Below the pieces are notes generated by a model, which was given only the letters and a program-made list of their open reading frames with translations, did not search any database and had not been told where the DNA came from. A stretch of 64,000 nt of DNA, taken from assembly GCA_902477755.1 (NCBI GenBank), contig CABSIK010000002.1, positions 1-64,000 on the forward strand, in the 5' to 3' direction. This DNA comes from an uncultured Clostridia bacterium. Lineage in GTDB: Bacteria > Bacillota > Clostridia > Lachnospirales > Anaerotignaceae. A program made the translations under genes and the position numbers. Position 1 is the stretch's first letter, and each line of letters opens with the position of its first letter. Positions 16,395 through 25,230 of the stretch are shown here, in pieces.

Positions 16395-18638
16395 TTGATT
16401 GCGTCCTATGAAAAAACGATTTATAAGAATGAAGATAACGGATTTTGTATCCTGCGTATGGTGAGTGAAGAAAAGGGGTTGTTTCCAAAAGAAGCATTGG
16501 AACAGCTAAACAGCAGGGATGACAAGATCCGTTTTTCTGTAAAAGGATATTATCTTCCGGAAAGAGCCAATATGATGCTGGAGCTTAATGGAAAATGGGA
16601 AAACAGTAAATATGGTCTGCAATACATGGTGGACAGTTTTCGTGAAATCATCCCCAAAACGAAAGATGGAATTGCAGCATATCTGTCTTCTGGTTTGATT
16701 CAAGGTGTCGGTCCAGCCACAGCCACATTGATTGTATCAAAGTTTGGATTGGATACATTGGAGGTTTTAGAACACGAACCAGAGCGTTTGTTAGAAGTGC
16801 GAGGCATTACCCAAAAGAAGCTGGATAAAATCCGTCAATCTTTTGCAGATAGCCAAAGTATCCGAGAACTGATGACCTTTCTTTCACCTTATGGCATTTC
16901 TGTCAATAAAGCAAAAAAGATACAGGAAGCCTTTGGAGTGAATGCAGTGGAAACCATTAAAAACAGACCATTTGCCTTATGTGAAATTTCCGGCTTTGGA
17001 TTTTTAACGGTTGATGAAATTGCAAGAAAAATCAATTTCCAACCGGATGATCCCCTGCGCATTGAAGGTGCTATCATGTATGTATTGGAGGAAGGAAAAG
17101 ACCATGGCAATGTTTATTTGCCAGAGAGTGAGGTGCTGAAAAAGGCATTAGAGATGCTGAATGAGAAGTGTGAAGATACACCAGTGAGTGAATCTAAAAT
17201 TCAAAAGGTTTATGACTTGATGCAGAAGAAAAAGATAATTATTTCTGAGCATGAGCAGGTCTATCTTCCGAAACTTTATTTATATGAAAAGGAAACGGCA
17301 AAGAATATTGCGGCACTGTTGTGTCGAAAAAAGAAACCAGAAGATTGCAAAAAATTTTTGGAGGAAGCACAGAAGGAAAATGGAATCTGGCTTTCTGAAG
17401 CTCAAAGTCAAGCTGTGGAAATGTGTATGGAACATCCGTTTTCTATTATTACAGGTGGTCCTGGTACTGGTAAAACAACGGTACTGAAAGTCATTCTGGC
17501 AGTCTATGGAAAGATGTTTCAAGGCAAAGAGGTCTTACTTGCAGCACCCACTGGGAGAGCTGCAAGAAAAATGTCGGAAAGCACAGGATATCCAAATGCT
17601 TCTACACTGCATTCCGCACTTTCTTTGACATCAGATGCCAATGAGCAAGATACGACGGTTTTATCTGCTGATTTCATTATTGTAGATGAAGCATCTATGC
17701 TGGATATGCAGCTGGCATATTATCTTTTTGAGGCACTTGCCAGCGGAACAAAGGTTTTATTTGTAGGTGATATAGATCAGCTTCCATCTGTTGGTGCAGG
17801 AAATGTACTCAGTGAGTTGATTGGCTGCGGATTAGTCCCAGTAACAGTACTGGACACGGTATTCCGTCAGCAGAACACCAGTAGGATTGCCTTGAATGCC
17901 CATGCAATGAAAAATGGAGAGACAAAGCTTTTATATGGCGATGATTTCCAGTTTATAGATGTGAGCGATGTTGCAGAAGCAGTTCAGTCTATTCAGGAAA
18001 TTTATCAGAAAGCGGTGAAAACCTATGGACTAGAACAGGTGCAGGTATTATCTCCGTTCCGCCTGAAAAGCGATGCCGGTGTGAAAAATCTGAATCAGAT
18101 GTTAAGAGAATTAGCAAATCCATTGCTCAATAAAACCATGGAACTCTCTTATGGAAACACATCATTTCGCTTTGGCGATAAGGTAATGCAGACAAAGAAT
18201 ACAGAGGTTGCGAGCAACGGTGATATCGGTTTTATTGCAAAGGTAGATAAAAACAACGATGATGTATTGACAGTCAAGTTTTCAGACCATCGCTGTAAGA
18301 CATATACAATAGATGAGCTGAATCAGCTGGAGCTGGCTTATGCCACGACCATTCATAAATCACAGGGTAGCGAGTATGAATGTGTAATCCTGCCGATTTT
18401 ATCCTCTTTCTATGTAATGCTGCAAAGAGCCTTGATCTATACAGCCATTACCAGAGCGAAGAAAAAGGTGATATTGGTTGGTCAGAAAAAGGCGCTTTTT
18501 ATGGCAATCCATAAAAACAGCAGTGTCAAGCGTTATACATGGTTGGGAAAAAGAATTCAAGATGCGTATAAGCAGAAGACAGAAGGGAAAAAGACTGCTG
18601 TGGTACATACAAAAATACCAGAACAGTTAGCATTGTAA
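16395..18638 (+). CDS. RecD2-like helicase
   Basis: 747 residues. N-terminal OB-like part, helix-hairpin-helix region (GLIQGVGPATATLIV, LEVRGITQKKLDKI), then a superfamily 1 helicase core with Walker A GGPGTGKTT near residue 355, VDEAS and the late motif YATTIHKSQGSEYE. This is the RecD-like (RecD2) architecture: a 5'-to-3' helicase that works without RecBC. The start is TTG at 16395, 5 nt after GGTGATG. It follows the YqaJ gene and should help unwind DNA ends for recombination or replication of the element. Confidence 0.88.
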   Translation: MIASYEKTIYKNEDNGFCILRMVSEEKGLFPKEALEQLNSRDDKIRFSVKGYYLPERANMMLELNGKWENSKYGLQYMVDSFREIIPKTKDGIAAYLSSGLIQGVGPATATLIVSKFGLDTLEVLEHEPERLLEVRGITQKKLDKIRQSFADSQSIRELMTFLSPYGISVNKAKKIQEAFGVNAVETIKNRPFALCEISGFGFLTVDEIARKINFQPDDPLRIEGAIMYVLEEGKDHGNVYLPESEVLKKALEMLNEKCEDTPVSESKIQKVYDLMQKKKIIISEHEQVYLPKLYLYEKETAKNIAALLCRKKKPEDCKKFLEEAQKENGIWLSEAQSQAVEMCMEHPFSIITGGPGTGKTTVLKVILAVYGKMFQGKEVLLAAPTGRAARKMSESTGYPNASTLHSALSLTSDANEQDTTVLSADFIIVDEASMLDMQLAYYLFEALASGTKVLFVGDIDQLPSVGAGNVLSELIGCGLVPVTVLDTVFRQQNTSRIALNAHAMKNGETKLLYGDDFQFIDVSDVAEAVQSIQEIYQKAVKTYGLEQVQVLSPFRLKSDAGVKNLNQMLRELANPLLNKTMELSYGNTSFRFGDKVMQTKNTEVASNGDIGFIAKVDKNNDDVLTVKFSDHRCKTYTIDELNQLELAYATTIHKSQGSEYECVILPILSSFYVMLQRALIYTAITRAKKKVILVGQKKALFMAIHKNSSVKRYTWLGKRIQDAYKQKTEGKKTAVVHTKIPEQLAL

Positions 18639-18646
18639 AAAGGGCG

Positions 18647-18688
18647 CTGCGTGATTATGAGAGTACTCTGATCACGCAGTTATTTTTT
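18647..18688 (+). terminator. Terminator between helicase and next gene
   Basis: CTGCGTGAT (18647-18655) pairs with ATCACGCAG (18671-18679); the loop contains a palindrome AGAGTACTCT. A T-rich run follows. The next ribosome site starts at 18691, so this hairpin lies inside a one-way gene array. Confidence 0.8.
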
Positions 18689-18707
18689 GAAAAGGAGAGA
18701 ATCAGCT

Positions 18708-19502
18708 ATGAATGAAACGATGGCAAAAAATATGGAAATTATCAATGGTTTGAATGAAGTGGAAGGCTTTGATCCTGCTGCTTTTTTAAGAAAACTGCAA
18801 AGCGAAGCAGGAGAGGAACAGCTCTATCTGGATGTAAAATATCGTAAGCTGTGGTTTCGATTGAAATACCCTTTAGGAAAAATAGCAAAACGTATCATCA
18901 AGCTGGAGAATGATTATGCCATCATTGAAAGTAGGATATATCTGGATCGAAACGATCCAGAGGACAGCTATATTTCCTGTGCGATGGCACAGCGTTGGCG
19001 TACAGAAGATGATGCCTATGGGAAGAAATATGTGGAGTCTGCTGAAACAGCTGCAGTGGGCAGAGCTTTGGCGGATGCTGGCTTTGGTATCCAGTTTGCT
19101 GAACCAGGTGAAGAACATGATCCAAATCCGGTAGACGCACCGGTCACAGTATCAAAAACAAATGAGAATGACCTGTCACCAGAAGATGATGAGCCGTTGC
19201 TGGAAGAACCTGTGCCACAGCAGAAGAAAGTTAGTGATGAGGTCGGAAGTGAAAAATCGAGTCCCAAAGGCAACAAAAAAGAGGAACTGTCGGAACACAT
19301 GAGTGTTGAGGAACTGACCAAGAAAATGACTTTGGATGATGCCAAAGCATATATCATTCCCATGGGTTTTTATAAAGGAAAAACCATAGGAGAGCTTTGT
19401 CTGGAGAAACCTAGTGCTCTGACTTGGTATATAGACTCATACGGCGGCAAAAACAACTTACTTCGTGCCGCAGCAAAAGTATTATTGGATGCTGCTAAAT
19501 AA
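18708..19502 (+). CDS. Candidate single-strand annealing protein
   Basis: 264 residues. The first 130 residues hold YAIIESRIYL and ESAETAAVGRALADAGFG, a signature that recurs in Rad52/ERF-like phage annealing proteins. The middle (about 140-205) is acidic and disordered. The end (IPMGFYKGKTIGEL...PSALTWYI) resembles the short C-terminal domain of exonuclease X / DUF3820. With the YqaJ nuclease and SSB it would complete a Red-like recombination set. ATG 18708 follows AAAGGAG; TTG 18687 overlaps the terminator. The family call is an inference. Confidence 0.68.
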   Translation: MNETMAKNMEIINGLNEVEGFDPAAFLRKLQSEAGEEQLYLDVKYRKLWFRLKYPLGKIAKRIIKLENDYAIIESRIYLDRNDPEDSYISCAMAQRWRTEDDAYGKKYVESAETAAVGRALADAGFGIQFAEPGEEHDPNPVDAPVTVSKTNENDLSPEDDEPLLEEPVPQQKKVSDEVGSEKSSPKGNKKEELSEHMSVEELTKKMTLDDAKAYIIPMGFYKGKTIGELCLEKPSALTWYIDSYGGKNNLLRAAAKVLLDAAK

Positions 19503-19517
19503 CAAGGAGGGTACCAT

Positions 19518-20609
19518 ATGGAGAAAATATATCCGTTTACCATATTGGATGTGGCAGGAATATTAGACCTGAAGGTTCGCCGTAGACAACCCACAAATAT
19601 GGATGTAGACTGCCCTTTTTGCAATCACAAAAAAGGAAAAATGAATATCAATCTTGTGAAAAATGTTTTCCGCTGTAACTATTGTGAAACATCAGGGGGC
19701 ATGATCGACCTATACGCCAAACTGCATAAGATAAGCCAAAGACAGGCTTTCGCGGAGATTTGTGAGATTCTGCACTGTGGGAAAAAGGCACCAGAGTACC
19801 AAACATTAGCTGCGAAACAGAAAAATATGGTGCCAGAGTTAGAGCAGGTAGAAAGGGCAGACCTTGAAACGAGAGATCAGACCTATCGTATGCCGCTTTC
19901 TCAGTTGATATTGACAGCTTCACATAAGCAAAATTTGCTGGAAAGAGGGCTTTGTGTTGATGAGATTGTAAAATATCAATACAGAAGTACGCCAGCCTTT
20001 GGATTTCATAAAATTGTATCTGCATTGGTGGCAAGTGGCTGTCAGCTCAGCGGTGTGCCAGGTTTCTATACAAGAAAGGATAATACCTATGGTATACAGT
20101 TTCATAAAAAGGCTTCTGGTATTTTAATTCCGATCTGTGCTTTGGATGGACGTGTGGAAGGCTTTCAGATTCGATTAGACCATCCCATTGAAGATAAGAA
20201 GTATATCTGGTTTTCCAGTTCCAATCAGTTTCGAGGAGCTTCTATTGGTGGTCCTGTGCATTTTATTGGTAATCCAGCAGCTAAGACAGTATATGTGACA
20301 GAGGGTGCGTTAAAAGCGAATGTTGCTCATAGCCTGTCTGGTAGGACTTTTCTTGCAGTAGCTGGTGTGACGCATTATGAGGCTTTAAGACCAGCTTTTG
20401 CACAGCTTAGGGAAAACGGTACAACAGATATCATCGAAGCATATGACATGGATAAGGAAACAAATCCACATGTGCAGAGAGCTTGTATGAATATGATACG
20501 GATTGCCAATGAGTATGGGTTTCAGGTACATCGATTGAAATGGGACGAAAGATATAAGGGGATTGATGACTGGCTCAAGCATCAACAGGTCATAAAGACT
20601 ATGAGATAG
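19518..20609 (+). CDS. CHC2 zinc-finger / Toprim-like primase-type protein
   Basis: 363 residues. A zinc finger of DnaG type is formed by C32, C35, C53 and C56 (DCPFC...FRCNYC). The second half has a Toprim-like core (VYVTEGALKANVA, IIEAYDMDKETNP) as in DUF3854 proteins linked to mobile elements. It may prime DNA synthesis after transfer or during replication of the element. A helicase domain is absent. The ribosome site AAGGAGGG lies 6 nt ahead of ATG 19518. Confidence 0.78.
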   Translation: MEKIYPFTILDVAGILDLKVRRRQPTNMDVDCPFCNHKKGKMNINLVKNVFRCNYCETSGGMIDLYAKLHKISQRQAFAEICEILHCGKKAPEYQTLAAKQKNMVPELEQVERADLETRDQTYRMPLSQLILTASHKQNLLERGLCVDEIVKYQYRSTPAFGFHKIVSALVASGCQLSGVPGFYTRKDNTYGIQFHKKASGILIPICALDGRVEGFQIRLDHPIEDKKYIWFSSSNQFRGASIGGPVHFIGNPAAKTVYVTEGALKANVAHSLSGRTFLAVAGVTHYEALRPAFAQLRENGTTDIIEAYDMDKETNPHVQRACMNMIRIANEYGFQVHRLKWDERYKGIDDWLKHQQVIKTMR

Positions 20610-20622
20610 GAGGTTTCATTTG

Positions 20623-21003
20623 ATGGATAAGATAAACCAGCTTTTTATGGAAACATTAAAGAAAGCTGAAAGGGAAGAAAAAAAGGAGTATGTATTTGCT
20701 GCTATCTGGAGTTTGATGAAAGAAATTCAAGAGTTTTCTCAAATGGGGTTTCTTAAATCACTAATTTATGAAATTGCCTTAAAGAAAATAAATTTTTTGA
20801 TGAATGCCAAAACAAAATCTGAAGTAAAAGAAATTTTACGCCCGTCAGCACCTGTATATAACGGAAATGGTTTTGTACCAAGTGGAGTTTTTCATATTGA
20901 AGAAGAAGAGTTGCTTTTATGGAGCATAACGTCATTGAGGGCACCTCTAAATCATGATGGATTTTTAAGATACCAACAATTATTTCATAAGTATGTTAGA
21001 TAG
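20623..21003 (+). CDS. Hypothetical protein
   Basis: 126 residues, mostly helical in the first 70 residues, no recognised family. ATG 20623 is 9 nt from AGGAGG at 20608-20613; the TTG at 20620 is the alternative. It is the last gene of the recombination/primase block and is followed by a terminator. Confidence 0.65.
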   Translation: MDKINQLFMETLKKAEREEKKEYVFAAIWSLMKEIQEFSQMGFLKSLIYEIALKKINFLMNAKTKSEVKEILRPSAPVYNGNGFVPSGVFHIEEEELLLWSITSLRAPLNHDGFLRYQQLFHKYVR

Positions 21004-21051
21004 TATTGTCACATTTGATGAATTAATATCTTGTGATAACACTTAATTTTT

Positions 21052-21088
21052 AGTGCTGCATGAAAAAAACACATGCAGCACTTTTTAT
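21052..21088 (+). terminator. Terminator of the recombination/primase block
   Basis: AGTGCTGCATG (21052-21062) pairs exactly with CATGCAGCACT (21072-21082), 11 bp, and is followed by a T-rich run. Confidence 0.87.
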
Positions 21089-21256
21089 ATATATTGCAAA
21101 TAAAATTTAAAATATACACTGGAAATTAGTCGGTAATATGGATATTTTTAACAAAAAATAATTTTCTTGTAATTATTTGGTTTTTTTCTGTCAAGAAGTG
21201 ATTTATTAAATGAAAAGGGCAGTAAGATTACAAAACGTGAAGAGGGAGGTGGTGGG

Positions 21257-21688
21257 ATGAAAGTGCTTCCTTTTGAAGATGCTGATTTGCTCAATCAATT
21301 CGACTGTTTTTGTAAAAAAGTTCTGAAGTATAGAAATTACAGTATTTTTAAATCAGAGGAAAAAGAAAAAAGAAAAGGGGTCATATACGTAGGAGAAAAT
21401 GAAAAATTATTTGATCAAGTATATATAGAAGATGAATATGGAATATTGTATTTTTGGCTAAAAATAGATGGATTAACAGTTGCGATAGAAAATGAGCTAC
21501 TATATCGTGCCTTACTGCTACTACCAAATAAAAAACTAGTCATTCTTATATTGAGTTTTTTTGAAGGAATGACGGATAAAGAAATATCCAAAGAAATGCT
21601 GCTGCCTCAAAGTACGGTACAATACAACAGAATAACGGCATTAAAAAGGATTAGAAAACTAATGGAGGGGATGAAAGATGAGCCCTAG
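21257..21688 (+). CDS. Sigma-factor-like regulator of a Tn916-type element
   Basis: 143 residues. The C-terminal 60 residues are a sigma region 4 / HTH domain (LLLPNKKLVILILSFFEGM, DKEISKEMLLPQSTVQYNR). The N-terminal part lacks sigma region 2. Such short sigma-like proteins are encoded beside an HTH gene in Tn916-like elements (the orf7/orf8 pair) and activate the recombination or transfer genes. The ribosome site GGGAGGTGG precedes ATG 21257. It overlaps the next gene by 11 nt. Confidence 0.8.
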   Translation: MKVLPFEDADLLNQFDCFCKKVLKYRNYSIFKSEEKEKRKGVIYVGENEKLFDQVYIEDEYGILYFWLKIDGLTVAIENELLYRALLLLPNKKLVILILSFFEGMTDKEISKEMLLPQSTVQYNRITALKRIRKLMEGMKDEP

Positions 21689-21974
21689 AAAAGCCAAACG
21701 TATTAGAGATGAAAAAACGAAAAGACAGGAAAATCCTTTTAGTAAAAGCAGAGAAAAATTGGATGAGCAGACAGTACTAAAAGCGATTTCCGGTGAACCT
21801 TTAGCACTTATGAAAATTGTAGAAATCTATGAACCATATATCAATAAACTATCCTTGCGTCTTGTTTCGACAGAGGATGGGGATTATACAGAACAAATCG
21901 ATGAAACTGTGAAAAAAATGTTGGAAACAAGTTTGATTGCAGCCGTTATGAAATTTGATCCTTGTAAAAATTGA
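21678..21974 (+). CDS. HTH protein of Tn916 orf8 type
   Basis: 98 residues. Basic N-terminus, then a helical domain (ISGEPLALMKIVEIYEPYINKLSLR) like the conjugative-transposon HTH family that follows the sigma-like gene in Tn916 relatives. It overlaps the upstream gene and so should be translationally coupled. The pair likely links sensing of host state to expression of xis and int just downstream. Confidence 0.78.
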   Translation: MSPRKAKRIRDEKTKRQENPFSKSREKLDEQTVLKAISGEPLALMKIVEIYEPYINKLSLRLVSTEDGDYTEQIDETVKKMLETSLIAAVMKFDPCKN

Positions 21975-22028
21975 TCAATACATAAAATTTTTTAAAGTGA
22001 TTTGAGAACCTTGAAAACTAAATATTGT

Positions 22029-22172
22029 AAGCAAGTGGATAACATAATAATGATACTTCTGTTTAGCCACAGTCCGAGCGTGATAAAACCGTCGCAGGCA
22101 ATGGGAATAGGTCGTCTGAATGGGGACAGGCTGCTGATTGCAGACTTATGGGGGGGAAACCGTCCACTTGTT
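22029..22172 (+). ncRNA. Candidate structured RNA ahead of xis
   Basis: CAAGTGGA at 22032-22039 pairs with TCCACTTG at 22163-22170 (extendable by a G-U pair), closing a domain of about 120 nt. Inside are a GTCTG/CAGAC helix (22114-22118 with 22141-22145), an alternative CTGC/GCAG hairpin, and G-rich and purine-rich loops. The GC content is clearly higher than in the surrounding AT-rich DNA. A 60-residue open frame here lacks a ribosome site and is not convincing. The domain lies between the orf8-like gene and xis, where an RNA could tune excision. No known RNA class is recognised. Confidence 0.45.
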
Positions 22173-22291
22173 AAATATACGTAAATCTTAAAATGTCAAG
22201 TATGCGATTATGAAATTTGCACATTTGTAAAGTGAATTTTCTTTATATAAAATAAATGCAGAATCATTTCTGCGCGCGGGAGATGATAAAA

Positions 22292-22483
22292 ATGAATGAT
22301 ACTTCTGAAAAAATGGTATATGACGCTTCTGATATACAAAGATTACTTGGAATTGGAAGGAGCATGACCTATGTTTTTTTGGAAAAAGTTTATGAAGATC
22401 AAGCCCCATTTAAAGTTATTAAAATAGGTAAATTATATCGTGTTCCAAAAAAATCTTTTGATGAGTGGCTTGATAATCCTTAA
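22292..22483 (+). CDS. xis: Excisionase-like HTH protein
   Basis: 63 residues with a winged-helix DNA-binding pattern of the excisionase / HTH_17 type: YDASDIQRLLGIGRSMTYVFLE, then VIKIGKLYRVPKKSFDEWL. ATG 22292 fits GGGAG at 22278-22282; upstream ATGs at 22256 and 22283 do not. It stands 16 nt ahead of the integrase, the usual place for a recombination directionality factor. Confidence 0.83.
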   Translation: MNDTSEKMVYDASDIQRLLGIGRSMTYVFLEKVYEDQAPFKVIKIGKLYRVPKKSFDEWLDNP

Positions 22484-22499
22484 GTAAGGAGGAATATCT

Positions 22500-23675
22500 A
22501 TGGATCAAAAAAATGGATGTGCGTTTTATGAAAATGGTTCTTGGTATCACAGAACAAAAGTTTTAAATGAAGATGGAACAGTTAAATATAGCAAAAAGGG
22601 AGGTTTCAAAACAAAAACTGCTGCTGAAAAAAGTTTTAAAGAATATGAAAAGAATTTTCAATCTTCTTTAAGAAAATATCAGTTAGCACAAAACCAAAAT
22701 GAATCTATTACATTAAAAAATTATCTACTTTATTGGTTTGATGAAATTTTCTCTAAAAGAATTGAGCCAACAACTCAAATGGTATCAAAGTTTGTTTTAA
22801 ATAATTATATACTTCCCTTTCTAGATACTGATATCAAAATTAAGTTTGTTAGTGTGGAGTATATAGATGAACTATTGAAAAAAATTGCCCCAATTTCTGC
22901 ATCAGCTGGAAACAAGTCAAGAGAACTTTTGAATATAGCATTAAAAGATGCTGTATCAGCTGGTTATTTGAATAGAAACCCTGTAAGTGCATCAAAGACA
23001 TATCCAAGAAAAAAAGCTAATATTTTTGTATTGGATAAAGTACAAACAAAACGGTTACTAAATGCTGCAAAGTATAATGAGTGGTATTTAGAGATTTTAT
23101 TAGGAATATTTTGTGGGTTAAGAAAAGGAGAAATACTTGGTTTAAAATTTGGTGACTTCGATTTAGAAAATCATTCTGTTAAAATCTCAAGACAGCTTTC
23201 AAATAACCCACTAATTGATAATAAAAGTAACAAACTGGTTGATGAATATAGACAAGTTGAAAAAGCTCCAAAAACAAATAACAGCTATAGAACATTAAAA
23301 GTTCCTCAAATTATAATAGATGAATTGGAAAAAAGAAAAGGGTGGGTAGAATACTGCAAAAACAGTTATCTGGATCAGTATGAAGACCATGATTATATCA
23401 GCTGTCAGAAAAATGGAAAACCACATTCAATGGCTTCTATGAATATTGCACTAACAAAGATTTGCAAAAGGAATGGCTTGCCCCCAATCAGTGTACATAG
23501 CCTAAGACATATATATTCTACGATTTTGATGGAAAAAGGAGTACCCCTTGTTCAAATTTCAGCTGCACTCGGTCATGAATCTATTCATACTACTTTTGAA
23601 TATTACTGTGATGTAATGAATGGAGATAAAGAAATTATTGAATTTATGAACCAATCATTTGTACCAGATTGTTAA
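22500..23675 (+). CDS. int: Tyrosine integrase 1
   Basis: 391 residues. It has an arm-binding-like N-terminal part (residues 1-60), a core-binding SAM-like domain (about 65-170) and a catalytic domain with all expected residues: Arg in CGLRKGE (near 206), His-x-x-Arg in HSLRH (near 333-336), His in LGHES and Tyr in TFEYY (near 369). It cuts and rejoins DNA at the att sites. AAGGAGG gives a clear start. It ends overlapping the open frame of a second integrase. Confidence 0.92.
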   Translation: MDQKNGCAFYENGSWYHRTKVLNEDGTVKYSKKGGFKTKTAAEKSFKEYEKNFQSSLRKYQLAQNQNESITLKNYLLYWFDEIFSKRIEPTTQMVSKFVLNNYILPFLDTDIKIKFVSVEYIDELLKKIAPISASAGNKSRELLNIALKDAVSAGYLNRNPVSASKTYPRKKANIFVLDKVQTKRLLNAAKYNEWYLEILLGIFCGLRKGEILGLKFGDFDLENHSVKISRQLSNNPLIDNKSNKLVDEYRQVEKAPKTNNSYRTLKVPQIIIDELEKRKGWVEYCKNSYLDQYEDHDYISCQKNGKPHSMASMNIALTKICKRNGLPPISVHSLRHIYSTILMEKGVPLVQISAALGHESIHTTFEYYCDVMNGDKEIIEFMNQSFVPDC

Positions 23676-23692
23676 TGAAAAGGATGATGTTT

Positions 23693-24996
23693 ATGCTACA
23701 TGATACCGGTGTACAGAAATACGTTAACTGGGAAGTGACCAATGTAATTCAAATAAAAAACAAATATGGATTTAGGATAGTTCTTCACTACTTGGATGGT
23801 ACTAAGAAAATACAGCAAAAATCGGGTTTTCTCACAAAAAAGGTAGCCAATGAAGAACGGAACAAAACAATAGGGGCTTTATATAGTGGGACATATATTG
23901 TTTATACTGATATATCTGTAAATGATTTCTATGTTCATTGGTTAGAAGATGATATTAAAAATAGAGTAAGAAGCAGTAATACATACAATTCTTTTAAAAA
24001 TATAGTTTATAATTATATCTTGCCTATGCTAGGAACAAAAAAACTGATCAATATAAGTAAAGGTGATGTTCAAGATCTATACAAAGTTTCGGCTTTGAAA
24101 TCTCCATCTTCAGTCAGAAATGTAAAAACTGTAATGAATATATCATTAAAATATGCCGTAAGTAAAAAAATGCTATCTATGAATCCAGCAGAAAATGTTC
24201 CATTGCCTAAACATATAAAAGCGAAACCATATAGAACAAGAAATATCAATTCGCAAAAGACACTTACATTAGAACAGTTATATACCTTAATAGAAGCCAG
24301 TAAGAATACACCAATCTATTTACAGGTATTGTTTAATGCGTTGATGGGACTTAGAAGAAGCGAAATAATAGGTCTGAAGTATTCAGACATAGATTTTGTT
24401 GAACAAACATTAACTATTCAAAGACAGTTGGGAAAACCCCTTGATGTAAATATAGAAGAAATCAGAAAAAAACTTTGACAAAACAAGAACTAGGATTAAA
24501 AACACCATCCAGCTATCGAACTTTAAAAATTCCTGATTATGTGTTTCAAGCTATTTTAGAACAGCGAAAAATATATGAAAAGAATAAAAGCAAAAGAAAA
24601 AAAGAATTTTTAGATGAAGGCTATATATGTTGTTCCACATATGGTCATTCCAGAAGTAAAGACTTCCATTATAAATATTTTAAGAAAATACTGGAAGAAA
24701 ATAATTTACCTAATATCAGGTGGCATGATTTAAGAAGTTCATATTGTACGCTTTTGTTGAAAATGAATTTTAGTCCTAAGGCAGTATCAAATTTGATGGG
24801 ACACGCAAAGGAGTTAATTACGGTTGATGTATATGGGGATAATGCTCAGCTGATTACGGACAACACTGAAGCATTAGACCAATTCATACAAGAATTAACT
24901 TTATTACCTTATGAAGAATTTGATGCAGTACAAGATAGTAATGAAAACATTTCTGTCATCGACATTGGAACAGAAATGGAACAAATGTTTGCATAA
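23693..24996 (+). pseudogene. Tyrosine integrase 2, split by a -1 frame change
   Basis: Two frames together make a full tyrosine recombinase. The first (to the TGA at 24476-24478) carries the N-terminal domains and the first catalytic Arg (MGLRRSE). The second (TTG 24475 to 24996) carries HDLR, the LMGHAKE His and the VDVYGDN Tyr. They meet at a run of seven A (24466-24472); reading A AAA AAA with a -1 shift joins them smoothly to TLTKQELGLKTPSSYRTLK, which lines up with integrase 1 (NNSYRTLK). So it is either a one-base indel or programmed frameshifting. All catalytic residues are intact across the two parts. ATG 23693 follows AAAAGG. Confidence 0.75.
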
Positions 24997-25230
24997 TTTT
25001 TGTGTTCCCCTATACTTTAGTATTTAACTGTGATATACTTCTTAGTAGCTTGTTTTTTGAATAATTATATGTGATGATATCTAATGCTATTTAATGTTAT
25101 TCTGTTTTAAAATTTTGATTTTAGTGACCAAAATTCGTAAAAGGGCTTTTTTGGGCAAAAACGGAATATCTGCCTTTACGAATGATGGGCTGACTGTAAT
25201 CACTTCACTTTGTGCGAACGGAGGTGTATC
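24997..25230 (+). other. Element right edge / uvrB upstream region
   Basis: No gene is visible. The AT-rich first part should contain the right attachment site, which cannot be placed without the left end. An inverted repeat, ATTCGTAAA at 25133-25141 and TTTACGAAT at 25174-25182, lies ahead of uvrB. No typical Gram-positive SOS box (GAAC-N4-GTTC) was found. Confidence 0.45.

Noticed and set aside
22040..22170. Hammerhead ribozyme or cobalamin riboswitch in the xis leader
   Set aside because: CTGAATG and GCCACAG resemble parts of these, but the CTGATGA..GAAA core and the full B12 box are absent.
22002..22184. 60-codon frame in the RNA candidate
   Set aside because: No ribosome site; the sequence forms helices and lies between genes with good starts.
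25133..25226. LexA/SOS box ahead of uvrB
   Set aside because: CGAAC appears once near the ribosome site but there is no GAAC-N4-GTTC palindrome.
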